Shown here in pieces: positions 1 to 16,700 of a stretch of DNA of 64,000 bases. Position numbers and translations under genes: made by a program. The DNA lies in NCBI GenBank assembly GCA_014529385.2, contig CM043944.1:174926740-174990739 (forward strand), in the 5' to 3' direction. Origin of the DNA: Adiantum capillus-veneris (lineage: Eukaryota; Streptophyta; Polypodiopsida; Polypodiales; Pteridaceae). Position 1 is the first letter of the stretch; every line of letters starts with the position of its first letter. Under the pieces are notes generated by a model, which was not told where the DNA came from, did not search any database, and was given only the letters and a program-made list of their open reading frames with translations.

Positions 1-5994
<5,994 letters not shown>

Positions 5995-6011
5995 CCGCCC
6001 TAACCCAGGCA

Positions 6012-6059
6012 CCATACACAATGGGTCAGTAGTAGGCCCATTGTGTATGGGCCTACTAC
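6012..6059 (-). promoter_or_regulatory. overlapping hairpins at the PLE1 3' end
   Basis: Two overlapping perfect inverted repeats lie 20 bp from the (AC)n end of the PLE1 body: a 12-bp stem (6029-6040 with 6048-6059, 7-nt loop) and an alternative 14-bp stem (6012-6025 with 6037-6050, 11-nt loop). The two pairings are mutually exclusive. Position in the 3' UTR next to the terminus suggests an RNA structure recognised by the RT; that role is inference. Confidence 0.55.
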
Positions 6060-6237
6060 CTTATGAGAGTGATAAGACTCTCTTTTTGGAATAACAGTCC
6101 AGGCCAGTTGTGCCTAATGAGAGCCTGAGTGATGATATTACGGATTTGATTGTAATTAAATCCATTCAGGCAGTATTTTTTAATAAGTACTGAAATTTCC
6201 TCCCAAGCAATGGAAGGTGACGAAGAAGAGTAGCAGA

Positions 6238-6960
6238 TTAAGTGTAGAAGTCCAAACAGGAGCTGATAGAGGATTTGTAGGGCCTATTGTTGTTTCTTTT
6301 GATGAATTCTATATGTGGTATTTTGAGAAGATCCTTTTTCCAGATGAATCTCAAGTCGTATCCTCCTGTAGATGGGGCGTGAAGGGATATCGATAGGTTA
6401 AGAAAGTGGGCTGTTTTGCAGAAATCCTTAAGAGTTGAATCCTCCGGGATAGAGGTTGGCTCAATTATTAGGCACTGGGGGTATATTTGATCAATCTCAG
6501 ATGAGAACAGTCTGTTGTTGACACTAAGTATGTCATCCATATACCTGAAGGTGTGTTTGAATAGTGGGAGAATTTTATGGTTGGTTTCCATGTTTTTCAG
6601 GCACCATTTGTATTCAAAGAAATCTAAGTAGATGTTACACATAAGTGGTGAGAAAGAGAAACCCATCGGGATTCCAAGGCATTGATTATAGCATTCGCCT
6701 CCTGCTATAATAATACAGTTGTTTAACAACCAAAAAATGTAGGAGCATAATTTTATTTCATCAAAGTGTAAAGGGTTAATGGATTGAGATGCTAGAATCC
6801 ATCTGGGCTTTTTTGCAAGAGAGATAAAGAAATGCTTTCTTTTTTTGGCATTGGTAAATGCTAGGTTAATGACCTTGGCGAGTACAATTTTAAGGCCAAG
6901 ATCTCCGTTCAGTGGGATGTTTTCATAGCACTGTGTGATATCAGCTATAAAGATGTGAAA
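6238..6960 (-). pseudogene. PLE1 reverse transcriptase, palm and thumb part
   Basis: Open on the minus strand from about 6960 to the stop at 6238, encoding the RT palm. Motif A reads IADITQCYENIP, motif B CLGIPMGFSFSP, and the catalytic box is FRYMDDIL, so the aspartates for polymerisation (one in DITQ, two in MDD) are present. The pattern of DxxxxYxNIP, GxPMGxxxSP and RYxDDI is that of PLE RTs rather than LTR or LINE RTs. A conserved tail follows (FLNLSISL, then a lysine/arginine-rich end). No nuclease motif is seen between the stop and the (AC)n terminus, consistent with the nuclease being N-terminal. The fingers lie in another frame just upstream, so a frameshift near 6950 inactivates this copy. 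Confidence 0.8.
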
Positions 6961-7970
6961 AATATGCTGAGGAAGGTTAAGTGTAACCTCTGTAGCATTT
7001 TAAGCCAGAGGGGATTACATTGGATATTAAGAAAATCCTTACAAATTTTTTGTTTTTCTGCACAGATGATTTCAAATTCTGTGAGAACAAGATCAAGGCA
7101 AAGAGTAATATCTTTGGTGATATCTGTGAAGAAACAATTGGAGGCATCAGATATCCACCTGAATTTATGTTTGTGGATTTTATATGTCGGAAATAGTATT
7201 GGTAACTTGACGTTACTGATAGTGTAGCCTAGCTGTTCTAGATGTATAGAGATTTTGTTGGAGATATCTTGTGGTGTTTTATTGGTAAGATAGAATTCTT
7301 TTCCTGCAGCCCGTTCCCGTGCAGCTTTCCAAGCAAGTTGTTTACACATAATAGTAGGGTAGTTGGAGCTTTTGTCGAGCCCTACTACTAGCCAATTTTT
7401 TGAGATAGTTTGAAAGTCGATGGCTAACTGAGGTGTAAGCCAAGAGTTATCGGAAGAAAGCCATTTTCTAGGAAGTAGAGAGATTTTTTTAAGGAAGCAT
7501 TCCTTAACTAACTCTTTTAAGTCTGGTAGGACTATCATCTCCAGTCGGAGAGTACTGACAAGGTCAGTGAGGCAGCTAAGTAAAGCTGCTAAGGTGAGGT
7601 AGGGGTTTTTTGGATAGTTAGGAATGTGATTGAGTCCTTTGGCAAGGGGCTTTCAGACTGTAGTATTGTTGATAATGTTGAGGTCTTGAGTACAGACATG
7701 GTAGCCACATTCTTTAAAATGCCTACAGAATGTGAAAAAATGATTGCAAGTACAGTGAGGGATTGTTTTTTGTCTAAGAAAGTCATTGTTAAGAACTAAT
7801 CCTTTTAGAGGATGGTGATATCTCCATCCAATCAGAATGTTGTCAAGTAGTTTATGGTTACCAAAAAATATGTCAAAACACTCACAAAAGAGACTTTTAG
7901 GTGGGATCCAATCAAGGAGAATGTTGTGATAGAGACAATGCACGTAGGTGGCTCCAAAATTCAAATCCAC
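6945..7970 (-). pseudogene. PLE1 CxC linker and RT fingers
   Basis: One frame on the minus strand, open at 7970-7653 and 7538-6945, with stops between. The first part contains HCTCNHF followed by GYHVCTQDLNIINN; this matches the arrangement of the CxC linker described for Naiad/Chlamys PLEs, in which a GHV-TGDL-like phrase follows the CxC. The second part carries VVGLDKSSNYP and LPILFPTYKIHKHKFRWISD, the RT fingers motifs (LDKS, then LP...KIHK...R.I). The palm continues in a different frame from about 6960. Recognition of the fingers is solid; the CxC assignment is from memory of the clade and should be treated as probable. Confidence 0.6.
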
Positions 7971-8988
7971 TTTGCTGAGAACTTTTCTTCCACATGAATT
8001 TGTAGATACCTTTGTCCAGAAAATGTCCTCCTTTTAGAATTTTCAGTTTGCAGTCCTCCACCGTTGATGTAGGGAGGTTGGCTAGGTAAACCCAAGTTTC
8101 GCTGAGAATTGGAGCCAAGAACGCTTTGTTTGCTAGAACCCAGAGTTGATGGTCTACCCCGAGAGATTCAATTTCTATTTGTCTTAATGGTAAGACTGGA
8201 AAGACTTTTGAGATTTTAGGGACCATCTCAAGGAGATTGACATCATTGAGAGAGCAGAGGTTAGATTGAAACTCTTTTACTGCCTCTAGAGCGGCACTAT
8301 CCCGACAGAATATTCCACCTGTTGAAGGGATGGCGGGGGTATTAGGGGTGCAAACAAATGATGGATTAAGTCCACAGAGTTTTCTAAGGAAATTTGTCAG
8401 CTCAGCACCAGATGAGGAGAAAAGGGCAAGCTCTTGCTGATATTGTGAAGCAAGGACAGGAAGTTGGGCAATGTACTGGGATAGTAGATTAACACCTTCT
8501 ATGGGGTCTTTGTCTAAAGAAGCTAGAATTTTTACCCAATCATTAAAAGATAACATATGTAAGACTGAAAGCTTCTTGTCTAAAATTAGGGCAGAGTCAT
8601 AAATAAGTTGTGATGCATCGAAATTGCTAATACATCTGAGGACTAAAGAGGAGGCCACAGAGAGGGGCTCCGAGGTGAGTTCCAAACCTTGAGAAAGGGC
8701 AAGAGTCTGCAAAAAACATTGAGGTAAGGTAAATCATTTCTTGCCATAGTATGTGATACATGTTTTGGCTTTCCTAGGAAGGAAAGGTCTAGATCTAGCC
8801 GCTATGGAGTCTTTTGGTGCATGTTCTTTTATGAAGAGCTTGATCTGGTCAAGGATCTTTGCGTGATTTTTAGGGTTGTGATTTGTACTCATGCAAGCTG
8901 TCAGTCTATACTGTGAGCAGTCCTGAAACACAGTTGATATAAAGATTAGAAAAGTGTCTTCGAGGTAAAGTCTTTTTTGGTCCTGCAA
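7912..8988 (-). pseudogene. PLE1 N-terminal region with possible GIY-YIG nuclease
   Basis: A single minus-strand frame, interrupted by one TAA at 8734, encodes an unrecognised N-terminal region and ends in a GIY-YIG-like segment: DKGIYKFMWKK near 8015-7985, then FWSHLRALSLSQH, with HNILLDW in the next frame at about 7930-7910. GIY, a conserved R, and H...HN...L are what the start and middle of such nucleases show. The YIG half is unreadable, so at least one frameshift hits the domain. If right, the nuclease precedes the RT, the reverse of canonical Penelope elements. It could also be an unrelated linker. The segment upstream (about residues 90-330) has no motif I know. Confidence 0.45.
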
Positions 8989-9185
8989 ACCTTAAACCGG
9001 CTGAGTCAGAGACTATGGTAGCCGTGAGCAGGGGACCAGAAGAGAGTCTAACAAAGGGGCCACCTAACACCAGCCTACCAAAAAAGGTTTTAACGACTGT
9101 GGGTCCCAATATAGAACTCTATTCTATTGAGAATATCCTAGGCCAGCATCCCGGTATCCCCAGAGGGAAGACCCTCTGTATAGGA

Positions 9186-9194
9186 TGTGTGTGT
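9186..9194. repeat. short GT remnant at the PLE1 / repeat R boundary
   Basis: A 9-bp tgtgtgtgt stretch sits where the other R copy adjoins a 150-bp GT tract. It marks the junction between the coding body and R copy B and shows the dinucleotide boundary survives in minimal form. Confidence 0.6.
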
Positions 9195-9575
9195 AGCCGT
9201 ATTAAATCTTATTTAATAAGACATAATTGAACTTTTACATTCAAAAGACAACTGGCCAAGGATCAATGAACTGATTTGTACGAAAATAACTCAGTATCAG
9301 AATTATCTAAGTACAAAGATTGTGAGAAAGAGATCCTCTTTCAATGTGGTTTGGTAGTAAAAAAACTTCCCCGTTTTTCAATGGATATTTCATAACAGAA
9401 GTGCTGCTTGCCAAAGAAAAGAAACCCTCCAAGATAAGATAGAGTCCTTACCTGCATCCATCCAAACAAGACAACAATTCAGTTAGCCTTGGATGCGTTT
9501 TACAGGTATTAATGGACTATATCAGTTGTTATCCATGTCCATCTTTACAGAATTTAATTACTTTAGACAAGCTAG
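9195..9575 (-). repeat. repeat R copy B, left part
   Basis: Matches 3388-3775 base for base apart from a few substitutions, starting agccgtattaaatc against agctgtattaaatc. The match stops abruptly at gctag (9571-9575), where the Tat-like LTR begins, and resumes at 21857. Confidence 0.9.
9572..9575. other. target-site duplication CTAG (left)
   Basis: The four bases before the LTR terminus TG are repeated right after the other LTR's terminal CA at 21857-21860. The undisturbed paralogous site near 3774 has CTAG once, confirming a 4-bp duplication. Confidence 0.85.
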
Positions 9576-9834
9576 TGAGGCGGTCCAGGGCGGGCAACAA
9601 GAAGAGCAACCTCTAGACACCCTTCAAGGCTCCCGTGCTGCTCAATGGGGTTGGGGCACAACACAACACAAACCAAAACAACAAACCCACAGCCAAATCC
9701 CAACTACACAAGGGGCACCACCTAGTTTAAGAGCGAACTAGGACGCAAAAGAGGAGAATCGTTAGAGCAACCCACAAACAAGCAAGGAATTTACACTAAC
9801 CCTAACACCAATGGAACACTCTCACACACTAAAA

Positions 9835-9838
<4 letters not shown>

Positions 9839-9870
<32 letters not shown>
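9839..9870. repeat. (AG)n microsatellite inside the 3' LTR
   Basis: About 16 AG units here against about 6 at the equivalent position of the other LTR (near 19474-19485). The tract has changed length since insertion, when both LTRs were identical. Confidence 0.9.
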
Positions 9871-9872
<2 letters not shown>

Positions 9873-10528
9873 CTCGGGCTGCTTTGAAACGTATCGGCAA
9901 TGATCAAGCAAACACAACTATATATTTAAGAAAGAGAGAGAAAGGGGGAGGGGGTGCTTGTTGCATTAATACCTTCTTACAAATCTGTCATGACAAATCA
10001 AAGTGAGATTAGTATTTGTTCAACATAGCTTGCGTAAATTTCACCACAACACATCACAAGAAAAGCCACCCCAATCACTGTCTTAAAGCCAGGGGAGTCC
10101 TCTCCACCCTGTCGCCCTCTTACAGTATGTGGGATTTATGGCTAGATTGATGACAACACCAGAGACAAGCTATCAAGAACTTAACAAAAAACACCAAGAC
10201 ACTTACGCATCATTGTTGTCCATTACTTCACGTTGAAAGGGAGACAAAGTATCCAAGCTTAGTCCAAAGCCACCCTCCTTGATTCAGCAAATGTTGGGCT
10301 TACACTAGTAGGAGAAATGATAGATTTCCTACTCTCGATTGAATGATCACTCTCTCTCTTACAATGGCATAGAGTTCCCTTGCTAATCCCCTATTACAAC
10401 ACATGCACATGCATAAGACAATGAGCTTCCACTCAAGAGCTCCTTCTAGAGAGGTTGAGCTTGGCTTCTCAAGCTATAGCATAGTGCTCTTGCTTATGGC
10501 TCCCCCCTTTTTGTGCTAGCTACACCCT

Positions 10529-10538
10529 CCTTTTATAG
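10529..10538 (-). promoter_or_regulatory. TATA box in the Tat-like 3' LTR
   Basis: The minus strand reads ctataaaagg, a canonical plant TATA box, about 1.7 kb into the LTR and 950 bp from its internal end. An A/T-rich tatatag at about 9920-9930 is an alternative. The start site is inferred. Confidence 0.5.
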
Positions 10539-12243
10539 AAATTTTGAAGGCTAGGGTTACTCCTCTAACCATGGTTGGGTTAGATTTTCAGCAATTTATC
10601 TAATTTATTTTGCTTGGAATTATCAAGAAGTTGGTGGGGAAAGAGAGAGGAGAGAAATGGAGGTGATAGGACTTTTCATAGTGGGTTAGTGTTAGTAGAG
10701 TTAGTATTAATTTACAAATGGAATTGGATATTTACAATGGGAGTATCCATGTAGGATACAAATAAGGAAGAAAAACTCTTAAGAGGTAAGAAAAGGTGGA
10801 TTTCTTACAAGGTTGATACTCCAAGTGTCTTGAGTAGGGCCAATTTTGACGCTTGTTGACGGTCCACTAGCTTTGACGGTACATTTTTTCTCCACTCTTG
10901 ACCTTCCTTGAGAGACAAGGTAATTGAAGCTGAGTAATCAACCACCATGATGCTGTCTTTTAAGAGAAGAGGCTGAATTTTGTGGTTTTTTTTATAGATA
11001 TGGGTAAATTGGAGGAGGAAAAATGAGACTAGGTGGTCAATTTTGGAATGGAATTGTGTGTGGGAGGTATGAGTTCACCATGGTTTCTCTTATTCTTCAA
11101 GGTTGAGGAGAAGGTGAGTAGGGTGCAGAGAGAAGGGGTGAGAGAGATGGGGATGATGAGTGGAGAAGTGTGTGTGAAAGAGGAAAAAGATAAAGTGGAA
11201 GAGAGAGTGTGGCTGCATAGCATGGAAAAACTGGGGTCCACTAATTAAATCATAGCTCACAGCTCGTAGCTCAAAAAAATATGAAAAAATTTAAGGCAAA
11301 AGTTCAGCCCACGAGCTACAACTTTTGTTTGTATCACCTTTTCAAATTCGGAGAGCAAGTGAACTTTAAAAATTCAGCAAAACCGACCGTTTTTTTCCAC
11401 TGCACAAGGTCCTTGTGGGGTCCTTCTTTGGATGATTCTTTTGAATACCTCCAAGACTGAGCCCTCCATAGTGCATGTATGCATGCCACCTACCCTTGAC
11501 CTTATTTGGTAGGTCTATAATTGAAGATATTGTTGAGATCATGATATAAGTGAATAGTACAACTAAGAAAATCAAATATTGAGGGGTCTAAAAAATATGT
11601 ACATGTCAAATATAAATAATATAAGTGGAAAAAATATAAAGGGGTTAAAAGAAATCTCTCTCATTATGAGGCTACCATAAAAAGATAAATATTTTTGGTG
11701 TTCTAATTTTTTAGAAAAAAAAACAAAATAGATGTAGGAAGGGAAAAATCACAATAGTGAAAAATATACACATAAATAAAACTAGTTTTTTTGGATTTTT
11801 GTTCGAGTGGAGTTACACCAAATATAAGAGAAGCTTACATAAAAATATTTCTGTATGGAATAAAGAGTATGAAAAATGGTAAGAAAAATTGTGGTAATAG
11901 TGAGGCAATGTACAAAGCATAAATAACACACACCTAGGTAGAAATATTTAAATAAATATCAGAATAATTATGAAAAATTATTTTATTTAGGCTCTATATA
12001 CAAAGAAATATTTACATACGCATGGGCCATAATATACTTATTTTTTTATTTTTTTTTATTTTTGGCTCAACTAGCCCAATGACTAGTTAATTGAGGGTTT
12101 TTTAAGAAGATATGGGAAAAGTCCCGTGACTCACGCACGCCTATGTACAGTGAAATGGTAGGGATAGCCACAGTGTTTGGGTGATTTTGGTAGGGTGAGG
12201 TAACTCACTGTGGCAATTACAAAGAGCCGAAAAACGGCTATCA

Positions 12244-12259
12244 TTAGCCCTCCCCCTGG
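12244..12259 (-). other. polypurine tract of the Tat-like element
   Basis: On the minus strand ccagggggagggctaa abuts the 3' LTR start (TGATAGCC). Purine run plus position define the plus-strand primer. Confidence 0.85.
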
Positions 12260-12271
12260 ATGATGGTATAT

Positions 12272-13735
12272 TCATGTACCATCATAGAGCATCTTTTCCA
12301 AAGAGAGTGCTTCAGAGTCCTTGACGAGATCTTTATTGTTTGGCCCCTCAGAATTTTTGCTAGAGTTACACTCATGCTTCATGTAACAATACTTACATGA
12401 GACAGTGTCCTTTTGACAGATCTTTGGTAGATCCTTTGGTAGAAGGCGACTCAAATAGGGCTTCAAGCGATACCCGTTTACTTTCCTGGAGTGCTCTTTA
12501 CCATTCAAGTCCATAAGCTGATAGTAACTTGAATTGAAAGCCTTCTTGACTATGTATGGCCCTTGCCATCTTGTTTCAAATTTGGCATCAAAACGATTAT
12601 GGAGTCGATTGTCATACCTTAGCACAAGATCTCCTTCATTGATGCCTTTGTCCTTCAGTTTCTTGTCAAGCTTCTCCTTTGTCTGTGTGGCTTTCCTCTT
12701 ATAGCACTCGTATGCTGCTTCTCTTTTCCACTCAAGCTCAGCTAAGGTAAGAAGTCGATCCATCCATGCTTCTTGATCATCTTGTGCTGATTTGCCATGA
12801 AGTCGCATTGTTGGAATGTTTAGTTCAATTGGCTGTAAAGCCTCTTGACCATAGACCAAGTGAAATGGTGTGAACTCCGTGGCTTCCCTATATGTGGTTC
12901 GATACGCCCACAAGGCACCATCCAAGAAGTCATCCCACAACTTTGTCTTGTTTTTCACCAACTTTCTAATGATGCCTGCAATGACACCATTAGCTTTTTC
13001 TACCAAACCATTTGATTGGGGATAGTAGGGTGTACTGTGGCGATGTAGAATGCAAAGTTCTTCACAGACTTCTGTGAGCAATCCCTTTCTAAACCCTGGA
13101 CCATTATCAGAAACAATCTCCAAAGGTGTGCCAAATCTACAACAAATGTGAGTGTAGACGAATTTGCTCACTGTCCTCTCATTTACCTTTGCCACACTTT
13201 GTGCTTCCACCCACCTAGTCATATAGTCTACAGCCACTACAATGTAGAGTTTACCATTTTTTGTCCTAAGCAGAGGACCCATAGCATCAATGCCCCACTT
13301 TTCAAAGGGTTCATTTGCAAGCACAATTTGCCTTGGACCATAAATCAATCTTCTATTCCCATTTACCTGACAATTGTGACAACTTTTACACCAATGTTGG
13401 ACATCCACATGTAGACTTGGCCAAACATACCCCGCAAGCAAAATCTTCTTCACAGTTAATTCTTGGGCAAAATGACCACCACATGCTTCTTCATGCGAAC
13501 CTTTTAGAATGGCTGGAATTTCCTCAATAGTTGGTACTCTTCTGCATACTTGATCCCTCCCTCTTTGATAGAGGGAGCCTTCTAGGAAGAGATATGCGCT
13601 TGCCTTCTTCATGAGTCTCCTCTTCTGAGCCTTCGTGAAGTCTTGTGGAAACTCGCCCTCCAAAATGTAGCTAATAATGGGAGTCAATGACTCCAATCCC
13701 TGGTATCTCGATTGCTTGACAGTTGCTGCCACCAT
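12272..13735 (-). CDS. Tat-like integrase (separated from gag-pol by one TAG)
   Basis: A 487-residue reading frame for the integrase that inserts the element cDNA. Near residues 80-125 there is an HHCC zinc-binding domain (HEEACGGHF ... CKSCHNCQ). The catalytic core shows the D,D,E triad: D in WGIDAMGPL, D in VSDNGPGF and E in NGLVEKANG. The tail has the GPY-like phrase TRWQGPYIVKKAF and no chromodomain. The frame is the same as gag-pol upstream: codons TAG GTC ATC ATG join the two, so integrase is cut off by one amber codon rather than a frameshift. That may be a simple mutation or, less likely, a read-through site. The ORF stops 29 bp before the 3' LTR, just inside the polypurine tract. Confidence 0.88.
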   Translation of the reverse strand: MVAATVKQSRYQGLESLTPIISYILEGEFPQDFTKAQKRRLMKKASAYLFLEGSLYQRGRDQVCRRVPTIEEIPAILKGSHEEACGGHFAQELTVKKILLAGYVWPSLHVDVQHWCKSCHNCQVNGNRRLIYGPRQIVLANEPFEKWGIDAMGPLLRTKNGKLYIVVAVDYMTRWVEAQSVAKVNERTVSKFVYTHICCRFGTPLEIVSDNGPGFRKGLLTEVCEELCILHRHSTPYYPQSNGLVEKANGVIAGIIRKLVKNKTKLWDDFLDGALWAYRTTYREATEFTPFHLVYGQEALQPIELNIPTMRLHGKSAQDDQEAWMDRLLTLAELEWKREAAYECYKRKATQTKEKLDKKLKDKGINEGDLVLRYDNRLHNRFDAKFETRWQGPYIVKKAFNSSYYQLMDLNGKEHSRKVNGYRLKPYLSRLLPKDLPKICQKDTVSCKYCYMKHECNSSKNSEGPNNKDLVKDSEALSLEKMLYDGT

Positions 13736-13741
13736 GATGAC

Positions 13742-16700
13742 CTACACTTCTTTCTCAACACATGTAACTACTTGTTGTGCAAGTAAATCGGCATCTTCAT
13801 TCTGTTTCCTAGGAATATGATATAGTTGCACTTCTTCAAATTGATTAAACAATCTACGATTGGCATGAACTTTTGTCCGTAAGCTTTCATTCTTGCATGC
13901 CCAAATACCTAAAATCTGTTTAACAATGAGAAGTGCATCTCCCTTTACCATGAGGCATTGTATCCCTTGGCCAATGCACATCTTCAAACCATGAATTAGT
14001 GTGTCGTATTCTGCTTCATTGTTGCTAGCTGAACTTGGTAGATTGAACTTCTCTTTCATGACCACCTCTCCACTTGGGTTGAGCAACACTAGCCCTCCCC
14101 CTGCTTTCCCTATGGCTCGTCGAAAAGCTCCATCAAAGAAAAAGGTAAAAGCATTGGGAATACTTTTTGGTGGTGGCAATGGTAGGGTCTTTACTTGAGG
14201 CACCTTAATTTCCTTCTCATGTACCCTATAAGTGAGAATCCCTGCCAATTGTGCACGCACACTATCTTCTACCTTGAAAGAGTATTGAAACTCTTGCAAC
14301 TCCATAATCCACTTTGAGATCCTAGTACTAAGATTCATTTGAGATGACACCCAAGGGAACAAATTCTCTGCGGTGAGGATTACAAAAGGTTTTGGGAGCA
14401 AGTAGGATCTAAACTTTCTCACCGCAAACATGAGAGAAAGCATCATGAGTTCTGCTTCTGTGTAGTCTCTCTCCAAAGCATTCATGACCCTACTAGCAAA
14501 GTAGATGGGTCGCATCCTTGTACTGTGGGGATCTTGTTGTAGCAACACGGCACCAATTGTTTCCCTTCCAACACTAGAGCTAACAAAAAATGTGTACTCC
14601 CAACAAGGAAGCATGAGTGTTGGTAGCTCTGACAAAATGACTTTAATGTTACAAAAATACTCTTCAAGCTCATCAGACCATGCAAATTCTACTTGTTGTG
14701 TCAACTTTTGCAAAGGATGAAGCAACTCCGAGGCTAAGTGAATGAAGCGTGACATATACTTCACCTTCTGAATGAAAGAGATGACCTCCTTAAGACTCTT
14801 CGATGATGGGAGCTCAATAAGAGCCTTTGCCTTTGAAGGATCCACCTCAATGCCTTTATAGGAAACCTTGTGATCGAGCAAGATCACTTCATCCTCACCT
14901 ATGTGGCACTTGTCGGGGTTGAGTTGACCTCCCATGTCGTAGAGCTTCTTTAAACCTTCTTCTACCCTTTGTAGATGCAATGATTTTGAGTTATAAATGC
15001 ATAAATCATCAATGAACACCCTAATTGACTTTCCAAAGAATGCTTGAAACACCATGTTCATGAAACGTTGGAATGTTGTAGAAGCATTTGTCAGTCCAAA
15101 TGGCATGACTCTAAAAGCATAACAACCCCAAGGAGTGATAAAGGTTGTTTTCAATTGATCTTCCAATGCGATACCTATTTGAAAGTAGCCTGAGTAGCCA
15201 TCACACACAGTGTACTTCTCATGACCAGCTACGTCATTTAGTATCTCATCCTGAAATGGGAGGGGAAAGTGATCTCTTTTTGTTGCCTCATTGAGTGGAC
15301 GGTAATCCACACACACCCTCCACTTTCCGTTTTTCTTAGGAGTGACAACAACGGGAGAGACCCACTCTGAATTCTCCACTGGATAAATGAAACCTGCTGC
15401 TAGAAGCTTTCTTACCTCCTTGAGTAAAGCCTGCTCCTTGATGACTCCTAGCCTTCGTAGCTTCTGAGCCTTAGGTGTGGCCTCTGGCTTCAACTCAATT
15501 TTGTGTTGAACAGCATCTACTCCACGCACATCGGTGTAGTCTTTAGCAAAAATCCTAGGAAATTTCCTTAGCACACATTTGAACTCCTCTCTTTCATCCT
15601 TTGTAAGTGTTGTTGATAGAATACCTTCCAGCATCCCTTCATCTTGAACACCTTCGTTCTCTTGAGGACCTACCTCCTCCAAGCCTTGACAAGAGGTCTC
15701 TTGGTTGCTTGGCTTAAACCTTACCCCCATGACTTCGATGGAAGACTCCTCTTCAGTAATGTTGCCGCTACTTTCTTCTTCTGAAGTGCTATCGGTCCAA
15801 CCTTCTTCCGTCTCACTTTGAGATGATTCTTCATGGAGCTCCTCTTGGCATTGCTCCTTCATGTCAAAGACAACCTTCTTATGATTGTCATTCCTGCAAA
15901 TTAATTTCCCACTCTCCCAATCCTGCAAAGCTCGCATTTTCATTAGCCATGGTCTTCCTAGGATAAATGGATAACCACTTCCCTTGGTCGACATAACATA
16001 AAAATCCACCGCTTTCTTAATGCCAAAGGCCTCTACAAAGACATTTTTACAAATGCCTACACACCTAGCCTTGCTATTGTTTGCCATCTTGACTTTGATT
16101 TCAGGTGTCTCATGGATGTGCATGCCTAGTCTTTGCATGAGTCCCTCTGTCATGATGCAAATTTGTGCACCCCCATCCACTAGACCTTTCCTAACCAATC
16201 TTCCTTTGATGTAACAGTCTAGCACCGGTGTAATGTCCTCATTCATTTCAGCATGTGCAATTTTTACAACAGGAAAACTCTCTTTTACCTTTCTCCTAGT
16301 GCTAACTGCCCTTGTTAAATCCCTCCTTACTTGTGGAAATAATGCAAGAAATTGAGGCCATGAAATATCAGGACCCTTACCTCTCATGTCTTCCAACAAG
16401 TTGTACGGAGCCATACCATGTCCAAGAGGGAAGTCTTGGAGGTTGATACGACGTCGAGTCCTCTTGGTTTCCTTGGTCTCCTTTGCCTTTTTGCCTTGTC
16501 CATGGTCACTCTGTGATGTGACTCCTTCTTTCTCTTTACCTTTCCCTCGGCCACGCTTAATGCCATTGGCTTCCATGTCAACCTCATTTGAATTTGTCAC
16601 CTCTACCACATGCACATTTGGATCTGGCAAAGGTGGAACTCCTTCTACCCCTTGTGGAGGTGGTCTTGGTCCGTTTGGCCTTTGTAGAAGCCTTGGTTGT

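Larger units (their letters stand above)
9576..12243 (-). repeat. Tat-like 3' LTR
   Basis: 2,668 bp from tgaggcggtcc to ggctatca on the plus strand. Nearly identical to the copy at 19212. It carries a longer (AG)n run (9839-9870) than its partner, which explains most of the 23-bp length difference. Small open frames inside (near 11030 and 11370) are shared by both LTRs but look non-coding. Confidence 0.95.

Noticed and set aside
10993-11248. Small ORFs repeated in both Tat-like LTRs (near 11030 and 20640)
   Set aside because: Present twice only because LTRs are duplicates; open on both strands and low complexity.
13148-13530. Plus-strand frames inside the integrase and polyprotein regions
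   Set aside because: Shadows of the long minus-strand genes; no independent protein features.
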